64,000 nt of DNA from Macrocystis pyrifera (lineage: Eukaryota; Sar; Phaeophyceae; Laminariales; Laminariaceae), in assembly GCA_031763025.1 (NCBI GenBank), contig JASSKH010000006.1, positions 2,019,048-2,083,047 on the forward strand, given 5' to 3'. A program made the translations under genes and the position numbers. The notes beneath the pieces are model-generated. The model was not told the origin of the DNA. It did no database searches and was given only the letters and a program-made list of their open reading frames with translations. Shown here one piece after another: positions 1 through 11,700 of this stretch (position 1 is the stretch's first letter; the number at the start of each line of letters is the position of its first letter).

Positions 1-309
1 CGACGTTTCACACCGAATTCATCATCTCGTGTGACTGTGACTTGCGGTGACAGATCGAAGCTGCTCAGGGAGGGGGTAGTGCGCAAGCCACTCGCGGCCA
101 CTACGTACAGCAGCAGCGGCAGCAGCAGTGGCACTCCCAGCAACCGCAGCAGCAGCAACAGCAACCGAGGCAGCGCCGACCGGCAGCGGGGGCGCAAAGC
201 ACTAGCTCGCCAGGGTGGGAAAACATCGATTAGGAGGCCATGTCGGGGGCGTACGTGCGTACAGGCAGTACAAGCCGTAGTCGAGAGGCCGAGGGGGGGG
301 GTGGAGGGG

Positions 310-440
310 GTGGAATGTACTCGGTATCATGCATAGCCGTCGTCGTATGACCATAGACCCTCGCATCCCTACAATACCGGGACGAACCACGTCGAGTTTT
401 CACCGACCAGGCAGGCCGGCGGAGGGGGGAGCGGGGGGGG
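310..440. repeat. Poly-G-associated dispersed repeat, copy 1
   Basis: Contains GTCGTATGACCATAGACCCT, CATCCCTAC and CCGGGACG, flanked by long G tracts. The same combination is found at 5505-5665. Confidence 0.6.
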
Positions 441-539
441 GGGGGGTCACTTTGTGAACTGTTTCAGTATAAAGGACACCTCCGCTGTGAGGTCGAGAAT
501 TCCATCGAAATTTTATGTTTGGAAGCTGCGTGTGATGCT

Positions 540-790
540 TCCACACCTCGGACGCAATATCCACAGATCATCTGCAGATCATGATCTAGGTCTTTCAGGG
601 CAGATACATGATATATTCTTGATCTGTAGGATACAGCTCACGTTGCGGAGTGGGGGCCTTGTGTGATTCTGCATGGTCCAGGACATGCTTCTTGGGTTGG
701 ATTTGTACTGTACAGCTCCTGCTTGACACCTTATAGCGGCAGGCTAGGATCTAGATTATCTGTCTGTAGATCGCCATGTGTCCGAGGTGT
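540..790. repeat. GATC-rich dispersed repeat, copy A
   Basis: Dense in AGATCAT/ATGATCT palindromes, with TTGGGTTGGAT and TTATAGCGGCAG landmarks shared with the copy at 10895-11190. Confidence 0.55.
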
Positions 791-1191
791 GGATACTTCG
801 GCCGCGTGTCTTATGACACCAAGCATCACGCGAAAGGAGGTCGAGGCGAGATGTTCTCCACATCAAGAGCGGACTGACTGCGGATGGGATTTATATGCCC
901 TACTGCTGTCTGTATATGCATTGGGAAAATAAAAAATGACATCGCTGTTCAAAATATTTTGTTTTTTTTTTCTTCTTGATTTTCGACTTGTCTTTTTTCG
1001 TTACATAAATGCATTTGACAAGACGGACGCACGAGTAGTGCCCGAGAGGCCTATACATGGTAGTATGCCCGATGGCCAAGCTCAACTCAAGGCGAGCATG
1101 CATCGCCGAAGCACCCGAGTGAGATTGTTATCACCCTGGCATGTAGCCCACACATGGAGGCGATATGCTACCAAGACTGCCACGCGCCAGT

Positions 1192-1297
1192 AATACGGGG
1201 GCCATAGTAAATAGGACCTTCCCCACACACAAAAACCTATATATTTCTCTAGTTTTACCTACAATATTTGGTCCTATTTACTATGGTCCCCCGTAAT
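1192..1297 (+). mobile_element. MITE copy 1 (TTACGGGGG family)
   Basis: Terminal inverted repeats of about 28 bp (ATACGGGGGCCATAGTAAAT on the left) surround an AT-rich core containing AAAAACCTATATATTT. About 106 bp. It lies beyond the 3' end of the inositol dehydrogenase gene. Confidence 0.88.
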
Positions 1298-2956
1298 AGA
1301 AGTGCGGGGAGGTTGCGGTGGTATCCTATGACTCCACCGACTGCCGGCGGCTACTCGGTACATTGTTGGATATTTTGGTGTTTTGGTGCCCCCACCCCCC
1401 ACCCCCCCTCCGCCCCCCTGCTCTGTGTGGACGGAAGCCGCGCGGCATGAGTGGGGGTTGCCACGTCTCTAAAAGGTGGCGACTAACTACTGGAATGTAT
1501 ACACTGCCACTGCTATATATAAAGTGATATCTTCTTTTTTTTTTTTACGTACGTCGATAATTCAAGGTGCTTTTTTTTTAATCGATGAGGAGGAGGACCC
1601 GACGGTCCAGACCGATGTTGTTTCGGAATGGTGTTCTGTTGAGACGGTGTCGGCTTTATTTTGCTCGCACATCTCTCAGAGCGACCCATCTCCACAAATG
1701 TATACCAGGTACCTCGTGTGTAATGCGATGCGATCGATGTCGGAGAGGGACCCCCTGCTGCCTTTAGCGACCTCGTGCGTTCATTCCATGCTTGGAGCCG
1801 TTAGTGGCCGAGATTGTGTTTTGTCTCGTATTTCCCGATCATCCTTTTTTTCCCCCTGATTTTTCTACTTTTGTCTTTCCCAAAGACGAATACGAGGCGT
1901 TGTTGTTGTTTTTTTTTTTTGCCCACTCTTTGATGATTAATTTTTTTTTTGTACGTCGTAATCAAGAAAAAGAAAAAAAAATGAGAAAATCAGGAAAAAA
2001 AAAAAAAAAAAGAAAAAAAGTTCTTCGTGGCGACAACGACGGCCCAACATGGAGGTTTCTCGCTCATTCATCACTTTGGTCAATAATGCTTATTAATGCT
2101 ACTGGTGTACGCGCATACAAGGTACCCTGTACCTGTTACTACTAGATGCGATAGGGATTACGGACCCTTTTTTTTTTGCCTTGGGGGGCATCTGTTATTA
2201 TGAAACGAAAGAGGCATACTACTTTGTGCCCATCAGCCTTTCTAAGTACCAAAATATCCGAGGTTTCTGTCCGGGTGACTCGCGACAAAAACACGGGTAC
2301 AGCGGTAGGCAACCGACCCTGACGCGTTCGGGATTGAAGGGTTCCTTCTATAGGTACCGACGTCCCTTGCGTGTGTTGGTACCGGCCCCTTACCGTCAGT
2401 AGTGATGGGCAAAAAATGGCGGGCAGAATTTTGAGGTTCCTTATACACCGTCATTCCTTAAAAAGGGTCCCTTCAAAAAGGCTACCATGTACCAGATACC
2501 TACTGCTACTGCTGTATTCCTGTCACGGAAACTCCGAATGTGTCTTAACTGTCGGGTCAAAAACTGTCTGGTCGAAAAGTACTGGACAAGTATTACTCGT
2601 GCCATATCATCACCCGAGTATGCAGATGAGACGTGCTCAGTGCTGGAAAGAAAGCCCAATCGCCTGTCGCGCCAAGAGGGTGTGTGTGCACCCACCCGCG
2701 GTTGACAAAAGCATTGTCATTTTCCCACATCTGCCGCAGAAAATTCTCCAAACAAAAAAAAAAACGCGACAGTAAATCAATAAAATGTTGAAAATCCCGT
2801 TCAGGGGAAATGAGTTCTATTTTTTAGTTCTATTCTTTTCGGGGGGCCAAAAAAACGAGCAAAGGTTAAGTCGTCGCAGCGGAAGCAGTATTATACGTAG
2901 TAAAATCGATCGAGGGCTCACCCACGTACGTCCTGGTACCCCCCCCCTGCCCCCTT

Positions 2957-3084
2957 CTGCCGCAAAATTTCGCTTATCTGTCTGCGAAACACGCACGCCT
3001 CCACGAAAGAAAAGACCTTTTGCCGCAAAATTTTGCTCAGCTATCCGCGAAACACGCACACGCCTCCACGAAAGAAAAGACACA
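2957..3084. repeat. About 64-bp tandem duplication
   Basis: GCCGCAAAATTT...GAAACACGCAC...CTCCACGAAAGAAAAGAC occurs twice in a row, copies starting near 2957 and 3021. Confidence 0.8.
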
Positions 3085-3209
3085 TAAAACAGTTACGAAA
3101 ACACGTATCAAAACAAAAGTTACTCACACAAAGATTCATGCTCTCCGCCCAGGTCGTCGGCACTTTTCAACCTATTTCTTGCTCTCACCACCGACCCCCC
3201 TCAAACAAA

Positions 3210-3253
3210 GCCTGCGTGCATGCAAGCATGCATGCATGCATGCCTGCCTGCTG
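3210..3253. repeat. GCAT microsatellite
   Basis: Interrupted GCAT units, also self-complementary. Confidence 0.8.
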
Positions 3254-3922
3254 CTTGTTTTTCAACTCGATAGCCCTTCAATAATAGCAAAAATTACCCA
3301 GCACCATTCCAAGAGTTTCTCGAATGGGGATAGGTACTTACGGCCTGCAATCACCTGGAGGGAAAAACCGGACTTGACCTTAAGAGTAACATCATTCCCG
3401 CAGTGGGTTTTCCCGAAGGGTTTTGGTGGAGGGGGGTGACCGCATCGAACGCCCAACGGACACATCCAACGGTGCACATCGAGCACGAGAAGACCGTTGA
3501 AACGATGGAACACGCCAGATCGACCACCGCGTCTACTTCCGACCGTTCTTTACTATGACCGCAGCGTTCGTGCGAGCGTGCGTCCGCTGCTTCCAAGCCC
3601 TGCGCTTCTGCCCAGTTTCGACCGGGAAGATAAAAGGAGCCCATCAATACGCCAAACAAGCGCACGCATGCATTTTCAGGCAGCAACGGTTCAGCGAAAA
3701 ACCTTAGGCACTGACGAGGAAACCATCACGTGTGCCCACCAAAGTAATGGCAAACAAGTCCCGAGACGATTTTTTTTTTCCATGTGTAAGAATCGAGGCA
3801 GAACCTGTTCCCCCCCCTGTCCCCTGCCCTCGCAAAAAAAGGGGAAAAAAATCGCGCGCAAAACTTTTACCCCACCGCGCACAAACCAATTTTGGGAAGG
3901 CTCCATCGTAAGATTGCTTAAC

Positions 3923-5460
3923 CTAAGCCGTGATTTCGGACAAGTTCACGGGGCGGCCTTCCTTGAGGGAGAGGTCGCACGCCATCGCCATCTTAAGGGC
4001 AGCCAGGCCGTCGTCGCCAGAGGGGCTGACCTCGCCACCCTCCTCCAAGATCTTGCAGAACGCCTGCGATGTATAAAGAAAACCCACGTGTCAGACATAT
4101 GGTGGTTCGTCATACGTGTCATCACAGTATGTGAATTGCAGTTAAAAATATCCTGCCTATGTTGGCTAAGGCTGGCGGCTTATTGTGATGTCTTGAAGGC
4201 TAGTATACACCTGGTATCAGGTAGGCTTCAGAGAGGCGTTCCTCCCTGAGTACAAAACACTCGAGTAGCTGCAACTTCCGGGGGAAAATCAAAACAACAA
4301 GTCTGAAATCCTCAACTCCCACATTGTCAACACATGTGGCGTACTGTAGTTATCAGACAAGAAAAATCATGCGTTAAGATATGTTTTAGGTCATGCGTCT
4401 CGTACTTCTCAGACAAGAAAAGCCTTGTGTCAGATACCTCATGCGTCAGGTCATGCGTGTCGTGCTTCTCATACAAAAAAAAAAAAACACACACACACGC
4501 ACACACGCAGCCAAAACACCTTTGAGCATCGACCACTACGGCCGCGAACTTACGCCCCACGCATATGCAACAACTCAAGAAGGAAAGACATACCTGGCAT
4601 AGACGCGTTCTACAACAGAAGAAATACGGGGGACCATAGTTAGTAGGACCTATGGTATATATATAGATAAAAACCTATATATTTACCTACTTTTACTAAC
4701 AAATATTTGGTCCTTTTTACTATGGTCCCCCGTAATAGCACATTTTCGCTATTTTGCTCCTGAATGACGGGGTTCCTTATAACCAAAAATAATCGGGAAT
4801 GCCAATCGAAAAAAAGAACTTTTTTTATACGAAAAGTGATTTTCGCTCAAGTCAGTTTTCGGGTGAGGTACGTATGAAGCTCCTTACGTGAAGTCCTCAG
4901 AAAATTTAGGGTAAACCTCTATCGTACAACAGGCCTCCATACAACAAAACAAAGGAACAACCCCGACAAAAGCACACGACAGACACGTGGAACGCCCTTG
5001 ATCGGCCCAGCGCGCACTACGTATCGTGGTCGTGCCGTACTACTAAGAACCCCCCCCCCCCTTGCCCCCCCCCCCCCCCCCTCCCCGTTCCTATCGCCTC
5101 CTTCCTCTCCGTTCCTCCTCCCTCCCCCCCCCCCCCCCCCCCGCCCCTCCTCTATCCCCCTCCCTCCCTCCCCCCCTACCACAAAAAAAAACATACCCGG
5201 GTCTCGTTCTTGTAAGCGTCCGCGTAACGGGTCATGAAGAAGCTGTGGGGCATGTCAGCCTCCTGCACGGCATCCTTGGTCCACTTCTGCACGGCGCTGG
5301 GGAAGTGGTTGTCGTGCTTCACGAGCCCCTCCGTGCCGAAGAACTCCACGCGCTGGTCGTACCCGTACGTGGCCCGCCGGCAAACCTGGTCGTTTGTTTT
5401 AATTTGTTTCGTTTTCGGGGGGGGGGGGGGGGGGGGGGGGGGGCAGGGGGACGGGGAGGG

Positions 5461-5494
<34 letters not shown>

Positions 5495-5663
5495 GGGGTG
5501 TACTCATTACCATTCATGGCCGTAGTCGTATGACCATAGACGGTCACATCCCTACGATGCCGGGACGGAGCTAGTCGCGTTATCATCGACCAGCCAGGCA
5601 TCGCTAGCCGAGGGGGTGGGTGCTCATGTCTGGCATGGCCGTAGTCGTATTAACATAGACCCT

Positions 5664-5695
<32 letters not shown>

Positions 5696-8600
5696 AGGGG
5701 GGGGGGGGGTGAATGGAAGAACGGGTACTCCATGTTTGAAAGTGTAGGCTGATACTGGAGAATCCAGCACACCTTTAAAGGTTCAACATTTTACAAGACG
5801 GGAGAAAAGCTTTCGGGCTCTGTTGGCACGACATTCATCGACATCGTCTCCTAAAAAAAAAAAAAAAAAAAAAAATGGAAAAAAAAAAAAAAAGTATTGG
5901 ATTTTTTTTAGGCTATCTATCGTACAGGAAGAGAGCAGCGCCAGTGCACAGCACCACCATACTTACTACCTGAGGCAAACGGGTCAACCGGTGGCTCGGG
6001 TGATATCCTCGCCTTGTCGACAACAACAGCAACACCTCCACACGAATCAGGCCGGCCCTCTTCCTCTTTCACTCCGTATCTCCCGTTAATGTTCCACGTC
6101 CCTCCCTCCCTACCTGGATGGTGGCAGTGGAGCCGCTGGCGAACTCGATGAGGATGTTCGCGGTGTCGATAGCCTCAGACGGGTTAGAGTCCTTGAGCTC
6201 CAAGATGCTCTTGTCCACGTTGCACGCGCCGGTCGCGTAGATGCGCACCGGCTCGTTGCTTCCGCGGGAGCCCATCAGCCAGCGGGCGATGTCCAGGTCG
6301 TGGATGGCTGCACACCGTTCAGAACATTTTCGACGCATGATAATTTTCCAAGCGGGGTGAGAATTTTCCTACATACGTAGCGGGCTGATGATTTTCCGCA
6401 GAAAGATTTTAGTTTCCGTGGCGTGATAAATTTCCGGGGGTGGAGATTTTTCCGCGGGATAATGCATGTTCCGCAAGGCGCAAGCGGCCGGTATTTAGTA
6501 CGGGTCTTCAACACGGCTGTCATACACCACAGCGACGCGTTCAACGGCGGAAAAAAAAAAAAAAACGCCTGACAAGAGGGGATCAGGGACATGGCAGTCC
6601 TCAAGACTCCGGCTATACCGATCCTCGTACCGATGCCGCTTTTTATATTTCTTCTCTTTTGGGGGCTGTACACGTTTCACACTTTGGACCTTGGACAGAT
6701 CACGACGTACACTATTACGGGGGTCCATATTTAATAGGACCTATGTTATACATAAAAACCTACATATTTACCTATTTTTACTAGCAAAAATTGGTCCTAT
6801 TAACTATGGACCCCCGAAATAGACCATCTACACGAACATCCTAACCTCCCGCTATGAGGTGTTGTGCAGGACAACGCGGGAGGTTGTATCTACGGCTCAA
6901 ACCCGGCAACATGGGTCGGGTCGGGGTCGGGTCACCCTGGCCCGGCCCGGCCCAACCCGACCCGACCCGACCCGACCCGACCGTTCCCGACCCGCGAGTT
7001 TTTACCTGACCCGTGAACAGCCCCGCTAACAACTAACATATCCCCCCAAACAAAGGGACCGTTTGTATCGAATAAATACAGTAGACATACATACAAACAT
7101 TCCTGACATCAAGGGACGAAGTGGTACCCGTCCAGTCCAGTCCAGCCAACTCGCCGCCCTACCCTGACCAACGCAAACCCTGCCACACTCTCATCCAACC
7201 CTCCAACCCGAGACTCTCCCACATGCCGGACGCGTCTCCCACCCAAGTCGAACCTCCTATTTAATCCCCAGCCACGGAGCCAACGCCAACCCTCTGGAAA
7301 CACTTCTGGCCACTATCTTGACGTATCGGTGGTATTTTACTGCCGTGTAATTCGCAAGATGGCAGCCCCGGCCCCCGGCTGAGTTTACGAGGCGACTTTT
7401 CTCGGCAATGGGGAGAGAATGCACGCGCCAAGAAGAGATGCGTCTTTGGAAAGATCTCGAGACCTTTCCAAAGACCTTTCCAAAGACCTTTCCGAAGACC
7501 TTTCCGAAGACCTTTCCGAAGACCTTTCCGAAGCCACGGCTATCGTTGCTTGTACCACTCTGACCCAAAATATAACGAACATTTGGATTGAACAATCATA
7601 TTGCTAACGGTCCCTATATTTCGGGTCAGAGTAGTATCTATCTCTCTTGGTTCGGAGAAACGCGGCTCGGAAATGCATTTCAGGAGTGAGTTATCTTGCG
7701 TGATTTAAGGCAAGTGTCTGAATATTACAGTATATTAGTAGCGGCAGTAGTAGCAGTAGTAGTATTACGGGGGTCCATAGTTAACGGGACCAAATTTTGT
7801 TAGTAAAAATAGGAAAATATATAATGTTTTTATGTACACCATAGGTCCGGTTAACTATGGACGCCCGTAATAGTATTAGTAGTAGAAGTAGTAGTGGTAG
7901 CAGGGATTAGAAGGGACGTCTCCGTCCCAACGGCGGATTGGCCATAGCTTGGAGTCAGCACTTCCGTCAGAACGAAAATACGAAACGCATGAAGTGCAGA
8001 TACAAAACCCATACGTACACGAACCGAAAAACATTACATCCTAGGTGAAATCATTTTAACAAATCGGTCGACACGATAGATTAGAGTGATCTGGCTACTG
8101 CTGCAGTTGTCTGACTCGAGGGTTAACCCCTTTGCATAATCGGTCGACATCCTATTATAAGCTATCATAGACGAGTATGACCTGACCAATAAAGGTGCAC
8201 TGTCTTAACTTATTAATAGTATCTCACCCATGTCCTTGAAGAGACCTCCGCCGCCCTGGACGTAAGCGAAGGGAGGTGCGTCGGGATCCCTGGACTGAAG
8301 AACGGCGGACACCGGATTGCCCACCTCGCCCGCGGCGATCACCGCCTGTCGTCATGTCATACAATCGTATACCAGGTATCGTATTCCATGGGGTATGGTT
8401 ACATTTATTTCGAATACATATACACATCATCAAAATATCATCGTATAATACCCCACCATATCATCGTACCGTATCATCGAATGTAGCACAATACCATAAT
8501 CTTATCAGCGTACTATTAATATTAAAACGAACACATGACAAAGCTATCGTCGTATAGTATCATGTCATCAAAATATCAAAATGTCATCGTCACATTACCA

Positions 8601-8696
8601 CCGTATCATCATTCTATCATACTCCTCATCAAATCATGGAAGCACCTCGTCATATCATCATACGATCACCACATCATGGTGTGGCCGTCAACGACA

Positions 8697-8728
<32 letters not shown>

Positions 8729-11700
8729 CGCGACGCGATGCGACGCGGCGTGAGGCGAGGGAAACAAAAACCATCAAGAGTTGACACCGGTGACGCTAAA
8801 AAGATGTCATCAAGAGATGACACCGGTGACATCAAGGTCATCGGGAGATGACACCGGTGGCGTTGCATTCGGCAAGAGATGCGTCACCGGTGGCGTTTAT
8901 ATGAGAGCCGTGAGTACGACTTACTTCACCCAGCTTCGACAAAAAAGGGCGGAAACATACTGTAAAGAAATGAAACGCTCTGGACGGAAACAGAAGGACC
9001 GTTTAGTCTTGTAACCCTTTAGGTCTCAAGTATTGCAACGACCGACCTGTGTAATAAATTCGGTCATATGAACCGTTAAGGAGTACCGCCGTGTATGCGC
9101 GCAACATCAGTGCGAGTAGAACAAGGCTGCCACCGGTGTCGCATACACGCCGCCTTGTTGTGTTGAACCCTCGACAGAAACGTAAGGAGCCTGTGGCAGT
9201 TCACACTATTACGGAGGATCACATTAAATAGGACCTACGGTAGACACAAAACACCTATATATTTCGCTATTTTTACCACCAATACTTGGTCCTATTTACT
9301 ACGGGCACCCCGTAATAATGTCTAGACAATCCCTTTATTTCCGTCCAGATTGTTCTAAAGCTCGGGCACAACGTGAATCACCCACCCCCCAGCCAAGCAA
9401 TGGCCGACGCTGTAACGATTTCGTCAATTTTTGGCGTCATTTTTTTCACTCTGAGGCGCCGAAGAAAAGGGTAAAAATATTGATGCCTAAACGTTCGACC
9501 TATTGCACCTCCTGAAGCGATTTTTTCTCATTTAGAACCACCCTGGGCAGTGACTATCATATCAACCTGCGCGCGGAACAGAAATCAACACAAGCATCCA
9601 AAATGCTGCCTGCGCGCGAATCGTGCATCCATCTCCTTCCGTTTGTCATCCGGATACCCCCCCTACCCCCTCTCCCTACTCCAGCAGCCGGGGCTGCTTG
9701 GTGCGACCGGTGCTGCAATCATCATCACTGCTGTGCGCGCTCGCCTTTCGCGGCATGCCTTCAACTCCCAAAGGGGTTGCCAATATAACAGAATAGGGCT
9801 TGGTCTCTTCCATCAGCTATGGATAGCCTGTTTTGTGTCAGGGAAAGGAGCTAATGTGACAAGATCATCATAATCATCATCATCACTATCGTTACTTTTG
9901 TCCCTGTCCGCCTACCCATCCACTTCGTATGAAACGTGTTCAAGAACTTTCCAAGGTGGTCTGAGGGAACTTCAACAGGCGCCACGGGCGTCTCAACGCT
10001 CAACACGCCAACCCGGCTACGAACTCCTAGCCTCTCGCCGCTTACTGATGACTAATTACTGCATACCTGGAGGCGGCTGAAAGAGGGGTCGAAGCGGCGC
10101 TGGAAAGCCGTCATCAGCTTCACTCCGCAGTCCTTTGCCACCTGTATTTGTTTTTCAACGAAACAAACAGGTTTTTCTCTATAAACAAAAACAAAACAAA
10201 ACAAAACAAAAGCGTTTTGTCCCCACGAATCACGACCGAGGTTGTTCTAGCATTCAATTTGGCGCATTTCAAAGGTTGTAAGGTCGAGCTCAAAGTGGAC
10301 CAATTGCTTTGTATACGGACTATGCATCGAATCACATCTCGATAAGATAAGTCGAAAGCTCCATGTTTCGGTACGGTCCATAAAAACTTTTGATGTTATG
10401 CAGATCGAAAGTTTCGATACGGCTTCGAACACTACCATGCACACAAAAAAAACGCGCCTGCACGGCCTCGATGGTTCCCTTGAGGTCGGTCGCGATGGGC
10501 TTCTCGCAGAAGATGTGCTTGCCCGCCTTCGCCGCGGCCTTGATCTGGTCGGCGTGGAACTGCGAGGGGGAGCACACCCACACCGCCTGCACGTCCGGGT
10601 CGTTGATCACCTCCATCCCCTGCACAAAAGCGGCGGGATATCATACAAACGAAAAGATGCGGCGGAATGTGAAGATCGATCACAATCGAGCATGATGAGG
10701 AGGCACCTTTCGAGAACACATACGCACTGGGTACGGCAGACGGTGGACCCACGTCAAGTTTGCACGTCTCGTATGTAGATATTGCGGGGGGCCATAGTAA
10801 ATAGGACCAAATATGGGTAGTAAAAATAGGTAAATATATAGGTTTTTGTGTATACCGCAGGTTCTATTTACTATGGTGCCCCCGTAAAAAATAGTTGAGC
10901 CCCTCCGTTCACGATCCAGATATTTCAAGGCAGATAGATCCATTCCCGATCTTGTATGATCTACGGTAAGCTTAAGTTTTCGGGTGGGAGTGGTAAAATC
11001 TGCATGATCTATCTGCTGTAGCACGTGTTCCCTGGGTTGGATGATCTGCACTATGCACAGATCATGCTCAGCACAAACCTCTCATAACGGCAGATGATCA
11101 ATGAACCACTGTACAATAGATGATCAACCCTAGACAGATCAGATACATGAGATAAATGAGACAGATCATGATCTATCCGTCCGAGGTGCGCAAGCTAAAA
11201 CTTTATAAACGGAAAGCGAGGACCAAAAACGGCGAGCGCAACGACCGGGGGATAACAATCGACACCCCAAATCGAACGGCGAAACCAAAAACTCTCAAGT
11301 CGCTGACCAGTTATGAGTTGGCTATCAACAGGTGGGTTCCATGATCAGTATCTAGGGTTGTGAGTCGGCCGACTAAAAGTGGCCGACTGTTACGGGGGTC
11401 CATAGTTAACGGGACCAAATTTTGTTAGTAAAAATGGAAAAATATATAGGTTTTTATGTACACCATAGGTCCTGTTAACTATGGACCCCCGCAACAGTCA
11501 TTATTTGGCTAGGTGGGTTCCATGCTTGGGGTTGTAAGTTGGCGGACTCAAAGCCACCCACTAACCCTAGGGACCATGTCAATCATGAGCCATCACGTAC
11601 ACAAAAAACCTATATGTTTCAGTATTTTTACCAAGCACTTTTGGTCCTGATTGCTGTTTCCCCCCGCAAACACCTGCTATAGCTGTAAGTATTGGTTGGC

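Larger units (their letters stand above)
1..3922. other. 3' flank of the dehydrogenase gene, no supported gene
   Basis: AT-rich and homopolymer-rich DNA with one MITE, two dispersed repeats and a tandem duplication. Open frames are short and without coding character on either strand. Confidence 0.6.

Noticed and set aside
3497-4249. 250-codon plus-strand frame
   Set aside because: Overlaps the last dehydrogenase exon on the other strand and its 3' flank. It contains no recognisable motif.
5062-5574. Plus-strand poly-Pro/poly-Gly frame of 170 codons
   Set aside because: Made of C and G homopolymers and antisense to the dehydrogenase exon at 5385-5197.
7419-7607. Frame with repeated SKDLSEDL units
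   Set aside because: Produced by the 12-bp minisatellite at 7461-7532, inside an intron.
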